Notes under the pieces: model-generated | Told to the model about the DNA's origin: nothing | The model's database searches: none | Seen by the model: the letters and a program-made list of their open reading frames with translations, nothing else | Made by a program: the position numbers and the translations under genes | Part shown: piece by piece, positions 55,867 to 64,000 of the stretch | Layout of the letters: each line of letters begins with the position of its first letter | Numbering within the stretch: the stretch's first letter is position 1 | NCBI RefSeq assembly: GCF_001282685.1 | Contig: NZ_LN875035.1 | Span: forward strand, 1,629,572 to 1,693,571 | Length of the DNA stretch: 64,000 nucleotides | From: Niameybacter massiliensis | Lineage (GTDB): Bacteria; Bacillota; Clostridia; Lachnospirales; Cellulosilyticaceae | Reading direction: 5' to 3'

Positions 55867-56843
55867 AAGCTCTCTCGGAGTTTTAGTTCATACCCAAGCT
55901 TAACTTCCTTAATCATCTTAGTCTCTGATTGCATAGCATCTAATAACATCTTTGCAGCTTCCTTACCACTCGTTTTATAGTAGTAATGCATAGAAGCTAA
56001 CTTAGGTGAAATAGCTTTTGCTAAAACCGAATCTCCTATACCTGCAAACTTGATTCTCTCTATTTGTTCAGGTTGTTTTTCTTTCATCCATTCTAGTGCA
56101 CCTACTGCAATTTTATCTGTTGCACAAAATACACCATCTATACGTTTATCTAGCTGCATTAACTCATTTATAGCTTGATAACCTGATTCCTCTGAAAAAT
56201 CACCTATTTTAATTAACTCTTGTTGTACCTCAATTCCACTATCTTGTAATGCTTGCATAAAACCTCTTTTTCTCTCATATCCAACTGCTATATCTTTTTC
56301 AGTTACACCTATATATCCTATACGTTTACAACCTTTTTGGATAAATTCTTTCGTAAGGGTATAAGCAGCACCAAAGTCATCATGATATACACAAGAATAT
56401 CCTTCCACCTGTTGCCCAACAACAATAATAGGCACCTTAATCTTCTCCATAACTTCTAAATGTGCTGGAGTTAAGATTGTGGCTACAAAGATAATACCAT
56501 CTACTTGGTTATTCTTAAAAATATTTAAGTATTCGATTTCCTTTTGGATGTTAAGATCTGTATTCCCAAGTAAAATATGATAGCCTGCTTCTGTAAGTTC
56601 TTTGCCAGCCCCTTCTATAATTCTACTTACTGCTTCTGAGCTAATCTTAGGTAATATCACTCCTATTAAATTAGTCTTTTTAGTTCTCAATGTCTGCGCA
56701 TGAGCTGAAGGAATATATCCTGTTTCATCAATTATCTTTTGTATTTTTTCCCTATTTTCTTGACTTACGTATCCATTGTTTAAAAATCTTGATACAGTTG
56801 CATTGGATACACCTGCTAAGGTAGCAATTTTACTTATGTTCAT
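55860..56843 (-). CDS. scrR: LacI-family repressor of the sucrose operon
   Basis: 327 residues. The helix-turn-helix reads ISKIATLAGVSNATVSRFLNNG; the ligand domain follows (about 60-327). It is next to the sucrose operon on the same strand with its own terminator. Two matching LacI-type sites lie between it and scrA, so it most likely represses the operon when sucrose or its phosphate is absent. Assignment rests on neighbourhood. Confidence 0.88.
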   Translation of the reverse strand: MNISKIATLAGVSNATVSRFLNNGYVSQENREKIQKIIDETGYIPSAHAQTLRTKKTNLIGVILPKISSEAVSRIIEGAGKELTEAGYHILLGNTDLNIQKEIEYLNIFKNNQVDGIIFVATILTPAHLEVMEKIKVPIIVVGQQVEGYSCVYHDDFGAAYTLTKEFIQKGCKRIGYIGVTEKDIAVGYERKRGFMQALQDSGIEVQQELIKIGDFSEESGYQAINELMQLDKRIDGVFCATDKIAVGALEWMKEKQPEQIERIKFAGIGDSVLAKAISPKLASMHYYYKTSGKEAAKMLLDAMQSETKMIKEVKLGYELKLRESFK

Positions 56844-56933
56844 ATCGTCACCTAATCTATATTTAAAATAATATACGTTTGTGCTTTAAGACTAACATAC
56901 TCCTCTATCTTTGACAACGTAAAAGATTAATGA

Positions 56934-58223
56934 CTACTGGGCTATAGCTTTTTCAATTGCTTCTTTGATATCTATAATAATATCTTCAATATTCTCGAGT
57001 CCTACTGAAAATCTCACCATGTCATCTGTTACACCACACCCTTTTTGTTCTTCTTTTGTAAGTTGTTGATGTGTTGAGCTTGCAGGATGAATAGCTAAAG
57101 ACTTTGCATCTGCAACATTTGCAAGCTGAGATACTATTTCTAAGTTATCAATAAACTTTCTTACAATTTTTTCGCCGCCTTTTATTCCAAAAGTAAAAAT
57201 TGATCCTGCTCCCTTTGGAAAATACTTTTTGCAAAGTCCTTCATATTTACTCTCCGCTCTACTTGGATAATTCACCCAAGCAACTTGAGGATGACTTTCT
57301 AAAAATGTGATAAGTTTATGTGTATTTTCTATATGTCTTTCTACACGTAAAGATAATGTTTCTAATCCTTGTAGAAGTAAAAAGGCATTAAATGGACTAA
57401 TACATGCACCTGTATCTCTTAAAAACTGTACCCTTGCTTTTGATATATAAGCACTTTCTCCTAGATCTTGTGCATAACGTATACCATGATAGCCTTCATC
57501 TGGTTCTGTCATATTACTAAACTTTCCACTAGCTAACCAATCAAATTTTCCACTATCAATAATGATTCCTCCAATAGATGTACCATGCCCACCAATAAAC
57601 TTTGTAGCCGAATGTACTACAATATCCGCACCGTGTTCTATAGGTCTTAATAAATAAGGTGTCGCAAAAGTACTATCTACAATAAGTGGAATATGATGAT
57701 TATGTGCAATTTTTGCAACTTCCTCTATATCAATAATGTTAATACCTGGATTCCCTATTGACTCTATGTAAATCACTTTTGTATTCTCATTTAATGCCTT
57801 CTTAAAGTTATCTATATCATCTGGATCTACAAAATTTGTATGAATACCATACTGAGGTAATGTATGAGCAAATAAATTATAAGTGCCTCCATACAAAGTT
57901 GAAGCTGCTACAATTTCATCTCCTGCTCTTAAAATGGTTAAAATTGCTGCTGTAATCGCTGCGGCTCCTGAAGCTAATGCTAGTGCCCCTATACCTCCTT
58001 CAAGTGCTGCCATTCTTTTTTCAAACACATCAGTAGTTGGGTTCATTAATCTGGTATAAATATTTCCTGACTCTTTAAGCCCAAATAAGTTCTCCGCATG
58101 CTCTGTATTATCAAATACATAAGACGTAGTTTGATAAATAGGTACTGCTCTAGATTTTGTTACTGGATCAGGTGTTTGCCCTGCATGTAATTGTAATGTT
58201 TCAAAATGTAATGCTCTTTCCAT
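56934..58223 (-). CDS. metY: O-acetylhomoserine sulfhydrylase (PLP enzyme)
   Basis: 429 residues, longer than cystathionine gamma-synthases and typical of O-acetylhomoserine sulfhydrylase. The PLP lysine is in [11 protein letters not shown] (about 206-216). It makes homocysteine from O-acetylhomoserine and sulfide, joining sulfur and methionine metabolism. It lies 27 bases downstream of two tandem Rrf2 regulator genes on the same strand, probably one operon. Confidence 0.92.
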   Translation of the reverse strand: MERALHFETLQLHAGQTPDPVTKSRAVPIYQTTSYVFDNTEHAENLFGLKESGNIYTRLMNPTTDVFEKRMAALEGGIGALALASGAAAITAAILTILRAGDEIVAASTLYGGTYNLFAHTLPQYGIHTNFVDPDDIDNFKKALNENTKVIYIESIGNPGINIIDIEEVAKIAHNHHIPLIVDSTFATPYLLRPIEHGADIVVHSATKFIGGHGTSIGGIIIDSGKFDWLASGKFSNMTEPDEGYHGIRYAQDLGESAYISKARVQFLRDTGACISPFNAFLLLQGLETLSLRVERHIENTHKLITFLESHPQVAWVNYPSRAESKYEGLCKKYFPKGAGSIFTFGIKGGEKIVRKFIDNLEIVSQLANVADAKSLAIHPASSTHQQLTKEEQKGCGVTDDMVRFSVGLENIEDIIIDIKEAIEKAIAQ

Positions 58224-58250
58224 AAATTCATCCCCTCTTTACTCATAAAT

Positions 58251-58691
58251 TTAGATATAAAACATAAGTCCTTCACACTCTTTTTGCTGATAGTAATCCT
58301 GTAGTAAATCCTGTAAGGTCATATCTGTTAATGCTTCTTGAAGTTCTTCATCAATAGGTTGCCAAACCAGCTTCTTAATGCAACATCTCATTAAGTCATC
58401 TCCGTCATCTATCTCTGGCTCTTCAATACACAAATTACCTTCTAGTACTTCTAGTATCTCTATGACCTTCATCACCTCGGGTGCTTTACCTAATTGATAT
58501 CCGCCTGATGGTCCTTTAGTTCCTTGTACTAATTTAGCCTTTTTTAAAAGTGCAAAAGCTTGCTCTAAGTAGTTAATAGATACACCTTGCCTACTGGCTA
58601 TATTTCCCAAAGATATAGGCTTTTTGTCTGAGTGGGTAGCTAAATCAACCATTGCACGTAGTCCATATCTTCCTTTAGTAGATATTTTCAT
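58251..58691 (-). CDS. Rrf2-family regulator (second of two)
   Basis: Start at the ATG at 58691 (GGAGG eight bases upstream); a start two codons earlier is too close to that site. 146 residues beginning MKISTKGRYGLRAMVDLA, the Rrf2 consensus. The middle has LCIEEPEIDD and MRCCIKK, cysteines that do not match the IscR cluster spacing, so it may be a CymR-like regulator that does not bind iron-sulfur. It is twelve bases downstream of its paralog and 27 upstream of metY. Confidence 0.88.
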   Translation of the reverse strand: MKISTKGRYGLRAMVDLATHSDKKPISLGNIASRQGVSINYLEQAFALLKKAKLVQGTKGPSGGYQLGKAPEVMKVIEILEVLEGNLCIEEPEIDDGDDLMRCCIKKLVWQPIDEELQEALTDMTLQDLLQDYYQQKECEGLMFYI

Positions 58692-58703
58692 CTTCATGTC
58701 CTC

Positions 58704-59159
58704 CTAAAGATAGTATTCTACCTCTCCATACCTTTCTTGTAACATCTTTAAGTACTCTTCTAATAGTTGAAATACTGTAACTTGTTCGGTATACGCAGCT
58801 ACTGATTGATTCATCTTTTGCCATAACCTTTTAGTTGTACAAATGTCGCCAAGTTTACAGTTACATTTACTCCCTTCTTCTACACAAGGAACTAAAGCTA
58901 TCTTTTCGTCTACCCCCATTAAAATTTGTCTTACTGTAATTTCCTCTAATGGTTGCTTGATAAGATACCCACCTTTAGTTCCTCTTACAGAAGTAATTAG
59001 ATGTGCTTTTCTTAGCTTAAAGAAAATTTGTTCTAGGTAGTTTTCTGTAGTTCCTATTTTTGATGCAATCACTTTAGATTGAATAGGATTACCATTTGAT
59101 AGATGTGCTAAATATACCATTGCTTCGATTGCATATTGTGCCTTTAATGAAATTTTCAT
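58704..59159 (-). CDS. Rrf2-family regulator (IscR-like cysteines)
   Basis: 151 residues: the winged-helix part (about 1-75, MKISLKAQYAIEAMVYLA; GTTENYLEQIFFKLRKA) followed by CVEEGSKCNCKLGDIC (about 92-107), four cysteines with spacing like iron-sulfur binding Rrf2 proteins such as IscR. It starts a group with the second Rrf2 gene and metY, suggesting control of sulfur or iron-sulfur metabolism. Confidence 0.9.
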   Translation of the reverse strand: MKISLKAQYAIEAMVYLAHLSNGNPIQSKVIASKIGTTENYLEQIFFKLRKAHLITSVRGTKGGYLIKQPLEEITVRQILMGVDEKIALVPCVEEGSKCNCKLGDICTTKRLWQKMNQSVAAYTEQVTVFQLLEEYLKMLQERYGEVEYYL

Positions 59160-59324
59160 AAGGATTCCTCTATGGTGTTTTTATTTCCTACTTTTATGAT
59201 AAAGATTCTATTCCTACACCCCTTAATTGTCAATAAATTTTATGAAATTTTTAAATGTTTTTTCTTATGTCAACATTTCATTTAACTTCCTATATGACTC
59301 TGATAAATCAAGAAATGTACGTAC

Positions 59325-60095
59325 CTATCTTGTAAATACAAAATGCTCCTCAGACGACTCTTCTATATTCAACTCATATCCATCCTCTTTGAAGCTTTTG
59401 ATAGCTTCTATGGTGTCTATTCTATTTTCTCCTATATAACGTACCATTAAGCCTCTTGCCTTTTTAGCATACATACCTACTACTTTATAGCTATCTCCCT
59501 TCTTCTCTTTAAAGCTTACTTTTATAACCGGAAATTGCTTTTGTATTATTTTTAATTGAAGTGCCTTACTATACTCATCAGATGCTAAATTCAAAAGTAT
59601 TTGATCGCCTGTTGTTCGTTCCAGCGCCTTCATCATATGCGTTGTAAGCCTGTCCTTCCAAAATGCATACAAGTCTTTTCCTACTGAATTAGTAAACTTA
59701 GTTCCCATTTCTAACCTATAAGGCTTAATACATTCAAGAGGTTGGATTACTCCATATAAGCCTGATAAAATACAAACATGTTCATGAAGATATGCTAACG
59801 TTGGCTGATCTAATGTGGATGCTTCTAATCCCTTATAAGCTTCTCCATAAAAATATAAAAGTGCCTCATACGCATTTACCTCTTCTATATCTGCAAAATT
59901 CTTGTAGCGTTCACTGTTTATCTTGGCTAGTTCATCGGACATCTTCATAAGTTTTGCCAGTTCTGGTTCTGTATATCTTTTTAACAGTTCAATAAGTTCC
60001 ACACTCTCTTCATGAAATTTCAAAGGGTTGTATGTCTTATATTCTTGTTTTTCTAACGTTCTAAAAATTTTTGCTGGTGATATAATTGTAATCAT
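59325..60095 (-). CDS. yaaA: YaaA family peroxide-stress protein
   Basis: 256 residues, the family length. The start MITIISPAKIF and the blocks LMKMSDELAKIN, YGVIQPLECIKPYRLEMGTKF and NLASDEYSKAL match YaaA (DUF328). In E. coli it lowers free iron and protects from peroxide. Here it lies beside a divergent peroxiredoxin gene, in keeping with a stress role. Confidence 0.93.
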   Translation of the reverse strand: MITIISPAKIFRTLEKQEYKTYNPLKFHEESVELIELLKRYTEPELAKLMKMSDELAKINSERYKNFADIEEVNAYEALLYFYGEAYKGLEASTLDQPTLAYLHEHVCILSGLYGVIQPLECIKPYRLEMGTKFTNSVGKDLYAFWKDRLTTHMMKALERTTGDQILLNLASDEYSKALQLKIIQKQFPVIKVSFKEKKGDSYKVVGMYAKKARGLMVRYIGENRIDTIEAIKSFKEDGYELNIEESSEEHFVFTR

Positions 60096-60280
60096 TTCAT
60101 TCTCCTGTTCTTCTCACTCACTTTATTAATGGCATTAAGCAATTGATTTAATCTATTTAATTTATTAAACAATTTATTATTTTACTTATTCTATTATATA
60201 AAATTTATTTACCACTTTACAAACAAAAGAATTTATATAATAATTATTATTAAATAAATTCTTTGCTCGGAGGTTTTAAT

Positions 60281-60757
60281 ATGGAAAATATCGAATTAGT
60301 AGAAGGTATGCAAGCACCAAACTTTTCTTTACCAGGCTCAGATGGACAAACGCATCAGTTAAGTGATTATATCGGTAAAAAAGTAATTCTTTACTTTTAT
60401 CCAAAAGATAATACCCCTGGCTGCTCAAAAGAAGCCGAAGCTTTCCGTGACCAATATGAACATTTCTCAAGCGAAAATACAGTAATTCTAGGTGTTAGTC
60501 GTGATACACTTACTGCTCATGCTAAATTTATCGATAAATATAGCTTACCCTTTGTGCTTCTTTCTGACAAAGAAGAAGTGGTATGTAAACTCTATGATGT
60601 ATTAAAAGAAAAAACAATGTGCGGCCGTACAGGCATCGGTATTGAAAGAAGTACTTTCATCATTGATGAAACTGGAAAACTTGTAAAAATCTATCGTAAA
60701 ATAAAAGTGGCTGGACACGTTGATAACGTTAAATGTGCACTTTCAGAATCTCTATAA
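60281..60757 (+). CDS. bcp: Peroxiredoxin (BCP/PrxQ type)
   Basis: Start at the ATG at 60281 with CGGAGG upstream; an in-frame TTG six codons earlier contains that site. 158 residues. The peroxidatic cysteine is in NTPGCSKEAEAF; the resolving cysteine normally five residues later (TPGC-x4-C) is replaced by Glu, so it would act as a one-cysteine enzyme or use another cysteine. It reduces hydroperoxides with a thiol donor such as the thioredoxin-like proteins. Divergent from yaaA. Confidence 0.92.
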   Translation: MENIELVEGMQAPNFSLPGSDGQTHQLSDYIGKKVILYFYPKDNTPGCSKEAEAFRDQYEHFSSENTVILGVSRDTLTAHAKFIDKYSLPFVLLSDKEEVVCKLYDVLKEKTMCGRTGIGIERSTFIIDETGKLVKIYRKIKVAGHVDNVKCALSESL

Positions 60758-60767
60758 TAAATTTCAA

Positions 60768-60806
60768 AAAGGAGCTAGTGCATAAAACATGCATCAGCTC
60801 CTTCTA
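60768..60806. terminator. Bidirectional intrinsic terminator
   Basis: Arms AAGGAGCT-GTGCAT / ATGCA-CAGCTCCTT between the converging peroxiredoxin and PTS genes. Confidence 0.78.
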
Positions 60807-60830
60807 TCATTTAATAACTTAATTACTCGC

Positions 60831-62477
60831 TTATTTAGATGATCTATCTATAATGTCTTGAATATCATTTTTAATATTATCAGAACGTCCTCCAAATATA
60901 GCTTGTATGTTATCTCCTACTTCCATAACACCACTTGCACCTAGTTCTTTAATACGTCCTTTATCAACATTTTTTACATTTTTAACAGAGACACGTAACC
61001 TGGTAATACAAGCATCTAGGTTTGTAATATTCTCTTTACCACCTAACGCTACAAGGATAGCTTCTGGTAGGCTCCCTTCTTCTCCAAGTGCTTCCGGTGA
61101 GCCGTGTACATCCTCATCATCTTCTCTACCTGGAGTTTTTAAATCCATCTTTTTAATTAAGAAGCTGAAAATAAAATAATAAATAGGGAATAAAATAACC
61201 CCAACTATAACAATGTAGAACCAGTTAGTTGGTACACCTGCTCCTGCTGGTAATAGGCCAAATAAACTAAAGTCAATTAAACCACCAGAGAATGTCATCC
61301 CTACAAATACATTTAAGATATCCATAAGCATATAACATAAACCTGCAATCACACAGTGCACACCATAAAGAACTGGTGCAACAAATAAGAAAGCAAATTC
61401 CATTGGTTCAGTAATACCTGTTAACGCTGCAGTAAGTGCTGCTGAAGCAAGTAATCCACCTACTTGTTGCCTTCTTTCTGGTTTTGCAGTTTTATACATA
61501 GCAAGAGCCGCTCCACCTAAACCAAAGATCATAAATGGGAATTTTCCTGCCATAAAACGAGTGGTTGTACTTACAACTTCATTCATAACACTTTGTGGTG
61601 CACCAACAAGTGCCCCCATGTTAGATAACTGTGCAAAGTAAGCTGTATTAGCACCATCTACAAGCATAGTACCACCACCATCAAGCAATACATTAGATCT
61701 TACAAATCCAGTAAACCAGAATGGTGTATAGAATACATGGTGTAATCCTACAGGTATAAGTGCACGTTCTATTGTACCGTATAAGAATGTACCAATTGGA
61801 CCTGAGCTATTTACCCATCCTGCTACTACTGCAATACCATTTTGGATGAATGGCCAAATAAATGCTAAAATAACACCAATAATTAACATAGTAACAGATG
61901 TTACTATAGGTACAAATCTTGAACCTCCAAAGAACCCTAATACTTGGGGTAACTGAATCTTATGATACTTATTGTGTAAAATAGCTGCTGTTACACCAGC
62001 AACAATCCCACCAAATACAGATATATTTAATGTAAAAATACCTAATGTTGTTGTAACATAAGTACTATATGCATCTGACACATTACCTGGTGTGAGAACG
62101 CCTAATGATGTTACACCTAAAGATAGCATTGTTGAAATAGATTGATGCATAATAATGAATCCAATAGCTGCAGCAAGCGCTGCTGTACCTTTATCTGATT
62201 TCGCAAGACCTACTGCTATACCAATTGCGAACAATAAAGGTAAGTTGGCAAATACAATATCACCAACATTTTTCATAATTGTTAAAATGGCTGTAACCCA
62301 TCCAATACTAATAAATTGAATAAGTCCTATATAAATGGCAGGTGGGTTTTCGAGGGTTGTTAGATTTAAAAGTGCTCCACCTACTCCTAATAAGATCCCA
62401 GCCGCTGGTAGGAGTGCTATTGGTAACATAAATGCCTTACCAACACGTTGTAATACTCCAAAGACTTTACTCATCAT
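60831..62477 (-). CDS. PTS transporter subunit IICB, glucose/N-acetylglucosamine type
   Basis: 548 residues. The membrane domain (about 1-440) begins VGKAFMLPIALLPAAGILLG, the glucose-superfamily start, with about ten helices. A charged linker follows and a IIB domain (about 468-548) with the phosphocysteine in LDACITRLRVSV. No IIA is attached. The sugar may be glucose, N-acetylglucosamine or maltose; the name cannot be settled from the sequence. GGAGG precedes the double ATG. Single-gene unit. Confidence 0.88.
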   Translation of the reverse strand: MMSKVFGVLQRVGKAFMLPIALLPAAGILLGVGGALLNLTTLENPPAIYIGLIQFISIGWVTAILTIMKNVGDIVFANLPLLFAIGIAVGLAKSDKGTAALAAAIGFIIMHQSISTMLSLGVTSLGVLTPGNVSDAYSTYVTTTLGIFTLNISVFGGIVAGVTAAILHNKYHKIQLPQVLGFFGGSRFVPIVTSVTMLIIGVILAFIWPFIQNGIAVVAGWVNSSGPIGTFLYGTIERALIPVGLHHVFYTPFWFTGFVRSNVLLDGGGTMLVDGANTAYFAQLSNMGALVGAPQSVMNEVVSTTTRFMAGKFPFMIFGLGGAALAMYKTAKPERRQQVGGLLASAALTAALTGITEPMEFAFLFVAPVLYGVHCVIAGLCYMLMDILNVFVGMTFSGGLIDFSLFGLLPAGAGVPTNWFYIVIVGVILFPIYYFIFSFLIKKMDLKTPGREDDEDVHGSPEALGEEGSLPEAILVALGGKENITNLDACITRLRVSVKNVKNVDKGRIKELGASGVMEVGDNIQAIFGGRSDNIKNDIQDIIDRSSK

Positions 62478-62674
62478 TTGTTTTTCCTCCTATAATTCAG
62501 AATGGACATTATTTTATTATAGGATTTCACCATAACCCAATTTTTATGTCTAACTTCAAATAATTTATGATATTATAAACTGTAATCTTTATAACACTAG
62601 TCTTTTAATCCTATTGTTATACTTACATTTTATCGACTTAATATTTACATTCTATTTACTACAAGGAGCTTCAC

Positions 62675-63943
62675 ATGACTAAATTAAACAAAAAACTTTC
62701 TTCACTTTGCAAAACAAAAGTACTTCTTTTAAGTTCTTTAATCTTTTTATCCGGTTGTGCACCAGTTGCTACAACCGAAATACCTAAAGGAGACTCAGCT
62801 ACCTCTGAATCCACTACACAAAATTCTACTACTTCTGAAGTCGGTGAACTTGAAGTCAGCCTACCAGATACCACTTTACCTGATTCAGCTGTATCTGAAT
62901 CAAATAGCTCTACTTCAACTAGTCAAGTAGAGGTTCATTTCATCAATACAGGAAATAGTGATAGCATTTTGATTAAAGACGGGGTAAAAGCTATGCTTAT
63001 TGATGGTGGAGATACTGATGATGACCAAAAAGTTATGGAGTATTTAAAGGCTCAAAATATCCAATCACTTGAATATATTATTGCTTCACACCCACATGCT
63101 GATCATATTGGCGGGCTAGACACTGTTATTAAAACATTTCCTACTCAATATCTATTTGTAGCAAATGGTGATGCTGATACTAAAGTTTATAGAGACTTTA
63201 TTAATGCTGCTATGGATAAAAACCTTCAGCCTAGTGTTCCTTTAGAAGGCAAACAATTTAAATTAGAAAATAGCTATTTTGAAGTCTTTAATACAAATGG
63301 TGGTTCAACAACTAATGAACAATCTTTAGTTATTCGTCTTACTCATGGTGAGGATACCTTCCTCTTTACAGGAGATGCTGAAAAAGAAACTGAAGCTGAA
63401 ATTTTAAATCAAATGACAGGAGTAGATTTACTTAAAGTTGGTCATCATGGTTCTCATAGTAGTACAACTGATGGTTTCCTAGAGCAATTAAGTCCTACAT
63501 ATGCCGTTATTTTAGCCGCTAATCCAAATAAATATGGACATCCTCATATAGAAACAGTTCAAAAACTTGAAAAAGCACAAATTGAAGTACATCGTTCAGA
63601 TGAATGTGGTGATATTATCTTTACTTCAACAGGAAATGGGCTTACTACTGAGTGCCCTGTTGGTAGCTATAACCGTGGTTCAAAAGCGGATACTGCTAGC
63701 AGTACTAATAGCAACAATACTACTAGCAGTAACACTAACAGTACTAATAATATCAATACTACTACCAACACACAAAGCATAACTAATGCTACAGGTTCTA
63801 CAGAAAAAACTATTTACTGGACACCAAATGGTAAAAGCTATCATACCACTAAAGACTGTTCAGCACTTTCTAAAAGTAAAACAATCTTAAGTGGTACCCA
63901 AGCTGAAAGTGGCAAATTTGATCCTTGTGATCGTTGCCACTAG
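62675..63943 (+). CDS. ComEC/Rec2-like metallo-beta-lactamase lipoprotein
   Basis: 422 residues. A lipoprotein signal ends LSGC (cysteine near 28), followed by a Ser/Thr-rich linker. The metallo-beta-lactamase domain (about 88-330) has HPHADHIGG, FTGDAEKE and KVGHHGSHSS, as in the ComEC C-terminal domain and secreted nuclease-like relatives. Residues about 338-372 are almost only Asn, Thr and Ser, a likely wall-spanning spacer. The last ~45 residues have Cys at DCSALSKSK and CDRC, a small metal-binding Ada-like end. Probably a surface nuclease or phosphodiesterase. Confidence 0.86.
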   Translation: MTKLNKKLSSLCKTKVLLLSSLIFLSGCAPVATTEIPKGDSATSESTTQNSTTSEVGELEVSLPDTTLPDSAVSESNSSTSTSQVEVHFINTGNSDSILIKDGVKAMLIDGGDTDDDQKVMEYLKAQNIQSLEYIIASHPHADHIGGLDTVIKTFPTQYLFVANGDADTKVYRDFINAAMDKNLQPSVPLEGKQFKLENSYFEVFNTNGGSTTNEQSLVIRLTHGEDTFLFTGDAEKETEAEILNQMTGVDLLKVGHHGSHSSTTDGFLEQLSPTYAVILAANPNKYGHPHIETVQKLEKAQIEVHRSDECGDIIFTSTGNGLTTECPVGSYNRGSKADTASSTNSNNTTSSNTNSTNNINTTTNTQSITNATGSTEKTIYWTPNGKSYHTTKDCSALSKSKTILSGTQAESGKFDPCDRCH

Positions 63944-63973
63944 TATCCAAGTTTTCTAACTGTTCTATATCAA

Positions 63974-64000
63974 AAAAGGAGAGTTACGAAATTCATATAC
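63974..64000 (+). terminator. Probable terminator left arm, cut by the window end
   Basis: AAAAAAGGAGAGTTACGAAA... at the window end has the same form as the left arms of other terminators here (AAAAAGGAG...). The matching right arm would lie beyond base 64000. Confidence 0.4.

Overview
The window is AT-rich and carries [FeFe]-hydrogenase maturation genes, a 1173-residue pyruvate:ferredoxin oxidoreductase, PTS sugar transporters, Rrf2-type regulators, a family linked to spore surfaces and strong GGAGG ribosome sites. This points to an anaerobic spore-forming member of the Clostridia; a Lachnospirales genus such as Cellulosilyticum is my guess, not a proof. I see no prophage, insertion sequence, CRISPR array or rRNA operon. 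Most genes lie on the minus strand, and many transcription units end in strong, often bidirectional hairpins.

Layout. 1-3150: end of a rhodanese gene, an S41 peptidase, and a cation/proton antiporter behind what I read as a fluoride riboswitch. 3170-7640: a GH20 hexosaminidase, an XRE regulator, a NUDIX hydrolase, a lipoprotein and a thioredoxin. 7640-8700: a kilobase without credible genes, about 580 bases of which look like a large, highly folded RNA read from the minus strand just downstream of an unknown basic protein. 9356-14510: a two-component system, TraX, a MNT/HEPN pair, DUF1904 and a CmpB-like membrane protein. 14697-24343: a heterodimeric multidrug ABC exporter with a divergent MarR gene, and a macrolide-exporter-type ABC pair (ATPase plus FtsX permease with coiled coils) with a divergent TetR gene. 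24405-31071: a C39-type peptidase, PFOR behind a tiny DUF3787 gene, a helical protein and a permuted papain-like protein.

31146-38571: a phosphonate-type ABC importer (phnD, phnC and two permeases) next to a LacI regulator, a cyclase-family hydrolase, and a second antiporter with its TetR gene. 38744-43205: purA, then hydF, hydG and a TM1266-like regulator behind an unidentified terminator-containing leader. 43304-49061: a phosphoesterase, a PadR/DUF1700/DUF4097 envelope-stress-like operon, a 2'-5' RNA ligase, phosphoglucomutase and tRNA-Glu. 49306-51150: a lipoprotein flavin reductase. 51239-56843: a complete sucrose operon (PTS IIBC, sucrose-6-phosphate hydrolase, RDD protein, fructokinase) with its LacI repressor and two matching operators. 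56934-60757: O-acetylhomoserine sulfhydrylase with two tandem Rrf2 regulators, YaaA and a peroxiredoxin. 60831-63943: a glucose/GlcNAc-type PTS IICB and a metallo-beta-lactamase lipoprotein.

How it fits together: sugars enter by the two PTS systems (sucrose is split to glucose-6-phosphate and fructose; phosphoglucomutase links to glycogen or envelope sugars), pyruvate is oxidised by PFOR, and the ferredoxin electrons can leave through an [FeFe]-hydrogenase matured by HydF and HydG (the hydrogenase and HydE are not in this window) or possibly through the surface flavin reductase. The two items that most deserve follow-up are the large folded RNA at 8110-8690 and the attenuator-like leader of the hydrogenase maturation operon at 43057-43205.
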